Of a DNA stretch of 64,000 bases, positions 36,402 to 42,895 are shown piece by piece. Where the stretch lies: the NCBI RefSeq assembly GCF_900109365.1, contig NZ_FNZR01000001.1, positions 62,001-126,000 of the forward strand. The letters run 5' to 3'. A program made the translations under genes and the position numbers. The first letter of the stretch is position 1, and each line of letters begins with the position of its first letter. This stretch comes from Parapedobacter koreensis. GTDB taxonomy: Bacteria; Bacteroidota; Bacteroidia; Sphingobacteriales; Sphingobacteriaceae. The notes below the pieces were generated by a model. That model was not told the origin of the DNA. It made no database searches and was given only the letters and a program-made list of their open reading frames with translations.

Positions 36402-37286
36402 TTGACTAAACAGAAAAAGAGACTTGCCAAGGCGCTCAATGTACGCTATAAGGTCGTCATACTCCAGGAAGAAACCTTTGAAGAAAAAGCTTCATTTACC
36501 GGAAAATTGTGGTATTGGATTACCGGAGCCAGCTCGGCGGCGGTTGTATTGATAATTTTTACGATTGTTTTTATCCGTGCCACGCCACTGCGCGAGTATG
36601 TGATGGGCATGTCGTTGAATGGTTTTGAGCGGAGCCGCCTTATCGAGGCCTACACACGCATTGATTCCATGGAGCAAGCAGCGCAAGCCAATACCATTTA
36701 CCTCACCAACCTCCAGCAAGTTATCGGCGGCCAGGTTGGTGAGACCTTGGAACAAGCCGCAGGGCAACAGGCCGCTGGAAAAGCGACAAATGCCGTGATC
36801 CCCGCCACGGCCGACATCGGGCTTTCCAAAGATGAACTGGCACTCCGTGAACTGGTCGAATCCGGTGCCCCTTATGACCTGCCTGAAAATCCGGGAAACA
36901 CCAGTACCGGCATTTCTTCCTATACATTTTATAGTCCCATCAAGGGCATCATTAGTTCCAGTTTCAGCGCCAAAGAACAACATTATGCGGTGGATATCGC
37001 CGTGAAACTGAACGAACCCGTGCGGGCTACGTTAAGTGGAAATGTGGTGTTTGCCTCCTATACGCCCGAGACAGGATACGTTGCCATCGTCCAACACAGT
37101 AATAATTTACTATCACTTTATAAACATTGCGCCTCGATTATCAAAAAAGTTGGTAGTTTTGTACGCGGCGGGGAAGTTATTGCATTTGCCGGTGATACAG
37201 GAGAATTGAGTACAGGCCCACACCTTCATTTCGAACTGTGGTACAACGGCAATCCAGTAAACCCTACCGACTACATCGCTTTTTGA
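36402..37286 (+). CDS. Membrane-anchored M23-family peptidase
   Basis: A 294-aa protein with a short basic cytoplasmic head (TKQKKRLAKALNVRYKVVILQEETFEEKASF, typical of this Bacteroidota family), one transmembrane helix (ASSAAVVLIIFTIVFIRA), a coiled-coil-like stretch and a C-terminal LytM/M23 domain (IKGIISSSF, HYAVDIAVKLNEPVRATLSGNVVFA, GPHLHFELWYNG). The HLHFE motif keeps two metal ligands; the first-ligand site reads SAKEQHYAVDI, so H and D seem kept. Start: TTG 36402 is preceded by AAAGGAGG, while the upstream ATG at 36381 has no ribosome site. Homologues begin at the same place. It precedes bactofilin, a pairing common for cell-wall shaping. Confidence 0.88.
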   Translation: MTKQKKRLAKALNVRYKVVILQEETFEEKASFTGKLWYWITGASSAAVVLIIFTIVFIRATPLREYVMGMSLNGFERSRLIEAYTRIDSMEQAAQANTIYLTNLQQVIGGQVGETLEQAAGQQAAGKATNAVIPATADIGLSKDELALRELVESGAPYDLPENPGNTSTGISSYTFYSPIKGIISSSFSAKEQHYAVDIAVKLNEPVRATLSGNVVFASYTPETGYVAIVQHSNNLLSLYKHCASIIKKVGSFVRGGEVIAFAGDTGELSTGPHLHFELWYNGNPVNPTDYIAF

Positions 37287-37315
37287 AAAACCGTGATTAC
37301 CTAAGCAAAACCAGC

Positions 37316-37747
37316 ATGTTTGTAAACAAAAAAAATGAAAAACTACAGGAACAACGAGGAAGCAGCTTTAACCTGATTGCCAATGGCACAGAAATCACCG
37401 GAGACATCAATACCTCGGGTGACTTACGCATTGATGGCCAAATTATCGGTGATATCACCTGTACCGCCAAGCTGATTATTGGCGAAAATGGAGAGGTCAA
37501 CGGTAATATCAATTGCCATTCCGGTGAAATCTCAGGCACCGTCCAGGGACAGATTGTGGCGAAGGAGATCCTCCAGCTCAATCAATCGGCGACGATACAA
37601 GGAGACATCAAGGCCATGCGGTTTGTTGTTGAGGACGGAGCATCTATCAATGGAAGATGCACAACGAGCAAAAGTTTAAGCCTGCCCGATCACCTGCCGG
37701 AAGTGAAATTGATTGGCTATGAAAAAAAACAGGCCGTTACCCGATAA
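37316..37747 (+). CDS. Bactofilin
   Basis: A 143-aa polymer-forming cytoskeletal protein. A disordered head (MFVNKKNEKLQEQRGSSFNL) leads to the DUF583 beta-helix of short repeats: GTEITGDINTSGDLRIDGQIIGDI, AKLIIGENGEVNGNI, GEISGTVQGQIVAKEILQLNQSATIQGDI. Bactofilins assemble without nucleotides and often position an M23 peptidase, whose gene lies 29 bp upstream. The 3' end overlaps atpZ by 29 bp. Confidence 0.95.
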   Translation: MFVNKKNEKLQEQRGSSFNLIANGTEITGDINTSGDLRIDGQIIGDITCTAKLIIGENGEVNGNINCHSGEISGTVQGQIVAKEILQLNQSATIQGDIKAMRFVVEDGASINGRCTTSKSLSLPDHLPEVKLIGYEKKQAVTR

Positions 37748-37946
37748 TGAGCTAAGCAAGTATGCCTATTTTACCGGTGTGGGATTCCAAATGCTTGCCA
37801 TTATTGGTATATTTACTTATGTGGGGTACCGTATAGACGAATCGAGAAATACCGAAAACTCCCTTTGGACCGCTTTGTTTGCACTGGCAGGTGTATGCAT
37901 TAGCATCTATACCGTGATACGTGCGCTGACGCGCAGGGGAAAATAA
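37719..37946 (+). CDS. atpZ: AtpZ/AtpI-family protein
   Basis: A 75-aa inner-membrane protein with two helices (FTGVGFQMLAIIGIFTYVGYRID and LWTALFALAGVCISIYTVIRAL) typical of the AtpZ/AtpI protein found ahead of F0F1-ATP synthase genes; it is thought to help ion (Mg2+/Ca2+) movement or rotor-ring assembly. ATG 37719 lies inside the bactofilin 3' end. In many Bacteroidota atpB follows closely; here the next gene is on the other strand, so the ATP-synthase genes must be elsewhere or have been moved. Confidence 0.87.
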   Translation: MKKNRPLPDNELSKYAYFTGVGFQMLAIIGIFTYVGYRIDESRNTENSLWTALFALAGVCISIYTVIRALTRRGK

Positions 37947-37966
37947 GGGTGGTTTGGCCATACCAA

Positions 37967-38003
37967 TGCCCACAGCAGCAACTGATGGCTACTACTGTGG
38001 GCA
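37967..38003. terminator. Hairpin between convergent atpZ and DUF5777 genes
   Basis: TGCCCACAG (37967-37975) and CTGTGGGCA (37995-38003) form a perfect 9-bp stem with a 19-nt loop between two convergent stop codons. No T-run is seen, so it is a possible bidirectional terminator only. Confidence 0.4.
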
Positions 38004-38025
38004 ATACCTTGAATATGCCGTTGCA

Positions 38026-39003
38026 TCAAGGGTGCTTTTCCACTTTATTTCCTAGTGAAAACCGCCTCGAAATGGTAAATCCCCACCTAAATTGACCCTT
38101 CGTCCATGACGAGGTGGTTTCGGGGATGTACTGCATTTCCTGTATCGCGGTAGCATTGGTAAAGTTCAGGTTGAACACGTGGCCACCCGTTTCGATTTCA
38201 AGGCCCACGCCCAATGGGTTGTATAGCGCCGTGATGGCATCCGCATACCTCTCCTTGCTTGCCGTAGAGCGGAAAGGCAGGAAATAATCCATCACAAGCG
38301 CCATACGCCTGCTTACCTTCAGTCTCCCACCAATCCCCATGGCAAACAGGTCATTGCTATCATCGTAGTACGCAGTCATATTGCGCCGGATATATGTGGG
38401 ATGCAACGCCAAGGAAAAATTAGCGCCAAACTTACGCGCAAGGATAAATTGGCCCACAAAGTTTAACCTATCCGAAAACTGTCGATACGATATGGCTTCA
38501 CCTTCATTCTGCCGATCGGCCTCGACCCCGGGGATGGTCATGCTGGTATAGAACGTGATGGAAAGTGGCGCCTTCCCATCAAGTGTCTGTCGCAGTAGTC
38601 GGTATTTCAGGTTAGCCTCGTACAATTGCGATACCCGCGTGGCTCCCTTGGCACGTGCAATGCCTACATTCAGGTAGTCCGTTATTCCATATTCAAAGCC
38701 AATCTTGATATCCGTGGAATTGTCCAGCCCGAAGAAGTTCCTGCCGCCGCCATTGGCTCCTGCAATATCACCGAAGCGGTGATCTACCTTGAAGTCAAGT
38801 TCATGTTTGTGAATGGTCTCGATGGATTGGCCATTGATGATCCGTGTTGTTTTGAATGTAGCCGCTACCTCTTCACGTTCAAGACCTGTGCTATCACCGG
38901 CCAATGCCTTTTCCAAATCGGTTTGCGCCAGCAATCGGCAGCCGATGGCCAACATGGCTGCCACCATAAGTAATTTACGCCCGTTTAATGTTGAAATACA
39001 CAT
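38026..39003 (-). CDS. DUF5777-family outer-membrane beta-barrel protein
   Basis: A 325-aa exported protein: signal peptide LLMVAAMLAIGCRLLAQ, then a region TFKTTRIINGQSIETIHKHELDFKVDHRFGDIAG that I associate with DUF5777, and amphipathic strands to the C-terminal FRWGFTISRRFSLG. It is last in the module Lipoprotein_15, cytochrome c, YceI, DUF5777. Its length (about 300 residues) would allow a 12-16-strand barrel in the outer membrane. Role unknown; the neighbours suggest service to an envelope redox process (inference). Confidence 0.8.
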   Translation of the reverse strand: MCISTLNGRKLLMVAAMLAIGCRLLAQTDLEKALAGDSTGLEREEVAATFKTTRIINGQSIETIHKHELDFKVDHRFGDIAGANGGGRNFFGLDNSTDIKIGFEYGITDYLNVGIARAKGATRVSQLYEANLKYRLLRQTLDGKAPLSITFYTSMTIPGVEADRQNEGEAISYRQFSDRLNFVGQFILARKFGANFSLALHPTYIRRNMTAYYDDSNDLFAMGIGGRLKVSRRMALVMDYFLPFRSTASKERYADAITALYNPLGVGLEIETGGHVFNLNFTNATAIQEMQYIPETTSSWTKGQFRWGFTISRRFSLGNKVEKHP

Positions 39004-39015
39004 AAATGAAATAAT

Positions 39016-39558
39016 TTATTGCTTTTGATAAGTAGATGAGACGTCCACCGCCACTACTTCTGCAATGTTTTTGATCACCACTCGCGGTATCTTGATGTCA
39101 TGGTCGGCCAGCTTCACGTCGAATTTGGCATGGGCTGTCACCGTGGTACCTTTGATTTCGACGGTCGTTTTCACCGCATACGGCTTCTTCACGCCATGGA
39201 TTTCCAAAAAACCCATGACGGTCACTGGATAGCTGCCGTCGCTGCTCCAGTCTATCGGCTCAGTAATCTTGCCGCCAAACGTGGCGTAAGGAAATTTGTC
39301 GCTTTCCAGGTAGTTTTCATTGAAGTGTTCCTGCATCAAGCGCTTGTTGAACACAAAGGATTTTATGGGAACTTTAAAAGCGATTTCATTGGTTTTTGTA
39401 TGAAGCGCGGAGCTTGCATGTTCGGTGGCTGCTGCGATATCTTCTAAAGGAGCTGCCGAAAAAAAAGAAATGTGGCTCCCTCTATCAACCCATATATCCT
39501 GCGCTTCCGCATGGAAGCACAGGATCATAACGAAAAACCAAACATAATATCTCTTCAT
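39016..39558 (-). CDS. YceI-family protein of the cytochrome module
   Basis: A 180-aa periplasmic protein with signal peptide MKRYYVWFFVMILCFHAEAQ and a diverged YceI fold: SHISFFSAAPLEDIAAATEHASSALHTKTNEIAFKVPIKSFVF, LMQEHFNENYLESDKFPYATFGGKI, YPVTVMGFLEIHGVKKPYAVK. Compared with the YceI at 24063, the first strand is reworked and the LKSEDFF motif is replaced by ENYLESDKFP. A soluble lipid or quinone-like carrier role is plausible for this fold. The stop is 12 bp from the DUF5777 start, so they form one operon. Confidence 0.85.
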   Translation of the reverse strand: MKRYYVWFFVMILCFHAEAQDIWVDRGSHISFFSAAPLEDIAAATEHASSALHTKTNEIAFKVPIKSFVFNKRLMQEHFNENYLESDKFPYATFGGKITEPIDWSSDGSYPVTVMGFLEIHGVKKPYAVKTTVEIKGTTVTAHAKFDVKLADHDIKIPRVVIKNIAEVVAVDVSSTYQKQ

Positions 39559-39587
39559 AACTATTGATACATCAAATACCAGCCTTT

Positions 39588-39962
39588 TTAATTTTGGGGT
39601 GCTCCCTTGTCTATCCAGGCCTCAAGCAACTGCAATTCGCGGGCGGATAAGCTCCCATTCTGTGGCATGATCCGACGTACAACCACCACATCATTGATGC
39701 GATCCAGGTTGTCATTTACGGAAGCGTAGCCCGAAAAGACCCATCGGGAGGTGCCAGCACCGGCACCCGTGTGGCAGCTGCTGCAACGCGATTGGAACAA
39801 TCCTCCCACAAAGTTGGCATAAGTCACGTTCTCCACCGTGACATCATTTCCACCCCCCGGCGGCGGCGGCTCAGGCGTGGGGCTGTCATTGTCCTTTCCA
39901 CATCCGGCAAAACCAAGCATCACTATCACAAGTAATGCTGCTTTCGATACATACTGTTTCAT
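39588..39962 (-). CDS. Monohaem c-type cytochrome lipoprotein
   Basis: A 124-aa lipoprotein: MKQYVSKAALLVIVMLGFAGC gives a lipobox, followed by a proline/glycine-rich spacer (SPTPEPPPPGGG) and a cytochrome c domain with haem-binding CSSCH (in FQSRCSSCHTG) and a distal methionine candidate in RIMPQNGSLSARELQLLEAWIDKGAP. It should carry one covalently bound haem at the periplasmic or outer leaflet. Start ATG 39962. It lies between the Lipoprotein_15 gene and yceI in one operon. Confidence 0.88.
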   Translation of the reverse strand: MKQYVSKAALLVIVMLGFAGCGKDNDSPTPEPPPPGGGNDVTVENVTYANFVGGLFQSRCSSCHTGAGAGTSRWVFSGYASVNDNLDRINDVVVVRRIMPQNGSLSARELQLLEAWIDKGAPQN

Positions 39963-40019
39963 ACTGTTGTGTTCGTTATTCGTATAGCTAGTTAATAAAA
40001 TAATATGCATATCGATTGG

Positions 40020-40862
40020 TTACGGTGCTGTGGCATCCGGCGAATTGGGGCCCAATACGGGCCATACGCCCACTGCCGGGAAGTTGATTCCCTTCGTCTC
40101 CCCCCTTACAGCATCCTGTCCGAAATAGTAGAGCGGCCACCCTTTATAAGTCAATTGTGTGCGGCCGTGCACTGTAATTTCAGCGAAATCATCTCGGGTG
40201 ACAGCTGACGGAACAGCCCCGGGCGTGGCTCCATATATCGGCCAGACGCCATCATTGCTGAAATCCGGATTCGTAAAATTGTTTGTATTGTAGCGATCGT
40301 TCCGAAACCCATACAACGTACGGCCGTATGCATCGACCAAATAAGGGGTCAGTCCCTCACCCGGTATCAAATCAGCGGTATAGGCCGTGCCATCACCGCC
40401 GACAAGCTGATGGCTCACCAACATGACCGTATAATCGGGCTTAGCTACAAACCAATTGCCGCCTACGCCATCTCCCGTGATTTCACCCGGATTGTCATCG
40501 CCTGAATAGTAATATAACGGCCAGCCTTTATACGTGGTCTGCAAGGAACCATTGGCAAGGGTAATCGTGCTGACATCTTCGCTGTCGATACCTTCGCCGG
40601 ATGCCGCCTCGCTATGATAGGGTGGCCACAGCGACAGGCAATTGCCACTACAGGCTGAGGTACCATCGGCATCAAGCGAAAAAAAATAAAGTGCCCGCCC
40701 CGCTCCATCGGTCAGCACTTGTCCGAAAGTTGCGTGGGCTTGCAAACGGATACCGGTGATTTCCGGTTCCGGCTCGGGCTCATCGTCATTGCAGGAAAGG
40801 ATGGAGAGCGAGACCGCTACGGTCACCACTCCAATCATTCGGGTGGGAAAAAGATCCTTCAT
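40020..40862 (-). CDS. Lipoprotein with two secreted-repeat (Lipoprotein_15) units
   Basis: A 280-aa lipoprotein, lipobox ILSC followed by an acidic linker (NDDEPEPEPE). The body has two copies of the PF03640-type unit: GRALYFFSLDADGTSACSGNC with SLWPP and later TYKGWPLYYYSGD, then GRTLYGFRNDRYN with GVWPIYGA and LTYKGWPLYYFGQDA. The first copy keeps two cysteines that could form a disulphide. Function of the family is unknown. First gene of the four-gene module; its promoter contains the element GGCAACC-N16-CGTATT shared with the divergent sigma gene. Confidence 0.85.
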   Translation of the reverse strand: MKDLFPTRMIGVVTVAVSLSILSCNDDEPEPEPEITGIRLQAHATFGQVLTDGAGRALYFFSLDADGTSACSGNCLSLWPPYHSEAASGEGIDSEDVSTITLANGSLQTTYKGWPLYYYSGDDNPGEITGDGVGGNWFVAKPDYTVMLVSHQLVGGDGTAYTADLIPGEGLTPYLVDAYGRTLYGFRNDRYNTNNFTNPDFSNDGVWPIYGATPGAVPSAVTRDDFAEITVHGRTQLTYKGWPLYYFGQDAVRGETKGINFPAVGVWPVLGPNSPDATAP

Positions 40863-40884
40863 TGTTGTTTATGTTATAATCGGA

Positions 40885-40913
40885 AATACGGGGAAAAACA
40901 GCAGGAGGTTGCC
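40885..40913 (-). promoter_or_regulatory. ECF-type promoter of the Lipoprotein_15/cytochrome module
   Basis: On the minus strand GGCAACC (40913-40907), 16 nt, CGTATT (40890-40885). AAC in the upstream half and CGT in the downstream half are hallmarks of ECF-sigma promoters. The start of transcription expected near 40877 leaves a leader of about 15 nt to the ATG at 40862. The same element is repeated on the plus strand 35 bp away. Confidence 0.7.
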
Positions 40914-40947
40914 ACAGCTAGCAGAATAAAAAATTTAGTTGCATCAA

Positions 40948-40976
40948 GGCAACCTTTAGCGACGATCCTCCGTATT
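40948..40976 (+). promoter_or_regulatory. ECF-type autoregulatory promoter of the sigma gene
   Basis: GGCAACC (40948-40954), 16 nt, CGTATT (40971-40976): identical in both boxes and spacing to the divergent element at 40885-40913. Transcription should start near 40984, which excludes the TTG at 40978 as start codon and favours TTG 40996. Confidence 0.7.
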
Positions 40977-40995
40977 ATTGTTAGATAAAGAGAAA

Positions 40996-41589
40996 CGCTT
41001 GCCGACGGTTAATGAAGAAGTAATACAAAAGTATATTGCCGGTTGCCAAAAACACGATAAGGAAAGTCAATATGCTTTGTTCAAGCATTTCTATAGCTAT
41101 GCTATGGGAGTATGCAGGCGTTATGCCCAAAATTCGGACGAAGCATCAGACATTTTGAGCGAAAGTTTCCTGAAAGTATTCAACCATATCGAACACTATG
41201 ACACCTCAAAACCTTTCAAATCGTGGCTTGGGAAAATCGTTACCAATACAGCGATTGACGCTTACCGTGCAAACCTTAAATTTAGCCAGCAGGAGGATGT
41301 AAAAGACCATGAAAACATCAGTGATGAAGCAAGCGTCTATGGTAAATTAGCCTACGACGATTTATTGGCGTTGGTACGATCACTCAGCCCAGCCTATCAA
41401 GCCGTATTCAATCTTTATGCAATAGATGGGTATAGCCACAACGAAATCGCGGAATTGTTGGGCATTACCGTAAACACTTCCAAGTCAAACCTGCATAAGG
41501 CACGCAAAAGGCTTCAGGAATTATTGGATGAAGCGGCCAAAACGGAAGGGACCGCCCGGGCACAAAAACAGGTGACAAGCGGTGAGTAA
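40996..41589 (+). CDS. ECF sigma factor, ECF21-like
   Basis: A sigma-70-family factor of 197 aa. Region 2: YALFKHFYSYAMGVCRRYAQNSDEASDILSESFLKVFNHIEHY and FKSWLGKIVTNTAIDAYR; region 4: LSPAYQAVFNLYAIDGYSHNEIAELLGITVNTSKSNLHKARKRLQELL. This wording is typical of the Bacteroidota-specific ECF21-type group. No ATG opens the frame; TTG 40978 gives six more residues but lies upstream of the predicted transcription start, so I chose TTG 40996. The gene for its likely membrane anti-sigma factor follows after 20 bp. It probably activates its own operon and the divergent cytochrome module. Confidence 0.85.
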   Translation, partial: RLPTVNEEVIQKYIAGCQKHDKESQYALFKHFYSYAMGVCRRYAQNSDEASDILSESFLKVFNHIEHYDTSKPFKSWLGKIVTNTAIDAYRANLKFSQQEDVKDHENISDEASVYGKLAYDDLLALVRSLSPAYQAVFNLYAIDGYSHNEIAELLGITVNTSKSNLHKARKRLQELLDEAAKTEGTARAQKQVTSGE

Positions 41590-41609
41590 CCAAGTAAAAG
41601 GAATGGATA

Positions 41610-42794
41610 ATGCAAGATAAACACCCCATAGATAAACTTTTCAAGGACGGGCTTGCCGACCCGCATATCCCTTTTGAAAAAAAGGAATGGCGGGCGCTGT
41701 CAAAAAAACTACATGTACGTAAGGAGCGCAAAATACCGCTGTGGATTTGGGTAGGAAGCGGTGCAGTTGCAGCGGTGATACTTGTTGCCATGTTATTAGT
41801 TATGGATCGCCAGACGCCCACGGAAGATGCTGCAGAATATGCGCGGGAAATACCGCGAACTGCACCATCGGCGGCGGCAGGCGATGATTCCACGACAACA
41901 CCCAATAACAAACAGCATGGTGTACCGGCTATTGCTGCCGAAGGCCGAAGTGGCAAGCCAACCCCACGACTGGTCAATGCTACGCAACATGTATCCCTCA
42001 CACCGCCGGAGCGTAATCAGACTCCAGCGCTACCACGCCCAAACACAGCTTTGCCATACGCATTATACACCCGACCCATAGCCCCTCACCTAACTCCATA
42101 TACAGATAGCCTACACGGCATCTCCTTTGCACACGTGGCCAGTCCGAATGCCACGCTGCGACAAGACCGTGACGCCCTCACCAGCGTGCGCGAACGCAGT
42201 TGGACGTTCAGCATATTGGCCGCCCCGGACTTCTCCGGTACGCAACCGCTGGGTGGTAAGCTCAGTGGCAACGCGGGCCTGATGGTGACCTATCGCCTCA
42301 ACCACTGGCTCACGGCAAGCACAGGTGCCCTTTACGCAAAAAAACGCTATGAAACCGACTTTGCCAACTATCGCCCCGGCCTCCGTTGGAGCGGCGGCAC
42401 AGGCTCACCGAGCCTTGTGATAGCTGACTGTGGCGTGCTCGATATTCCCCTTAATATCGGGGTTGACATCAGCCGGGCTGAACAATCATCTTGGTTTGTG
42501 TCTGCTGGCATATCCAGCTACCTCATGCTACGCGAAACGTATGATTATATTTATCCACCGCACGAATATGGATACCCTAAGCAGATTACCTTATACAACC
42601 AAAACCGCCATATCCTGGGTATCGGCAACCTGTCGGTAGGCTACCGCCGCAAGCTCATGCCCTCGTTGGCACTTACGGTACAACCGTTTGTAAAAGTACC
42701 CCTGACCGGCATCGGCAACGGCAACCTTAAACTTTATTCATCGGGTATAGCCATTTCGGCAGATATTGACCTTACCCGCCGCCGGAAACCATAA
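41610..42794 (+). CDS. Dual-membrane anti-sigma factor (Dma-like): inner-membrane helix plus outer-membrane barrel
   Basis: A 394-aa protein with three parts. Residues 1-45: cytoplasmic anti-sigma-like helices (IDKLFKDGLADPHIPFEKKEWRALSKKL). Residues about 46-66: one transmembrane helix (LWIWVGSGAVAAVILVAMLLVM). Residues about 67-190: a low-complexity proline/threonine-rich linker long enough to cross the periplasm. Residues about 195-394: an outer-membrane beta-barrel-like domain (WTFSILAAPDFSG, GLMVTYRLNHWLTASTGALYAKK, LDIPLNIGVDIS) ending AISADIDLTRRRKP. From memory, proteins with this plan (Dma) were shown in Bacteroides thetaiotaomicron to span both membranes and restrain ECF21-type sigma factors. 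It follows such a sigma gene by 20 bp. Confidence 0.75.
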   Translation: MQDKHPIDKLFKDGLADPHIPFEKKEWRALSKKLHVRKERKIPLWIWVGSGAVAAVILVAMLLVMDRQTPTEDAAEYAREIPRTAPSAAAGDDSTTTPNNKQHGVPAIAAEGRSGKPTPRLVNATQHVSLTPPERNQTPALPRPNTALPYALYTRPIAPHLTPYTDSLHGISFAHVASPNATLRQDRDALTSVRERSWTFSILAAPDFSGTQPLGGKLSGNAGLMVTYRLNHWLTASTGALYAKKRYETDFANYRPGLRWSGGTGSPSLVIADCGVLDIPLNIGVDISRAEQSSWFVSAGISSYLMLRETYDYIYPPHEYGYPKQITLYNQNRHILGIGNLSVGYRRKLMPSLALTVQPFVKVPLTGIGNGNLKLYSSGIAISADIDLTRRRKP

Positions 42795-42845
42795 AGACCC
42801 GGCCATATTCCTGTAAGTGCGCTCCTTTTTGTCCTGTAATTTGGT

Positions 42846-42865
42846 ATTAATCTATAATTAATCTA
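42846..42865 (+). repeat. Direct repeat upstream of XusA-like cassette 2
   Basis: ATTAATCTA occurs twice (42846-42854 and 42857-42865) separated by TA, an 11-bp period close to one helical turn, 30 nt before the GTG start at 42896. The second unit lies within a 16-bp sequence (42853-42868) that recurs with one mismatch before cassette 3 at 58498-58513. Direct repeats in this position suit an AraC-type regulator (inference). Confidence 0.5.
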
Positions 42866-42895
42866 AATTAGCAGCGGTTTTACAGATCGTCCACG

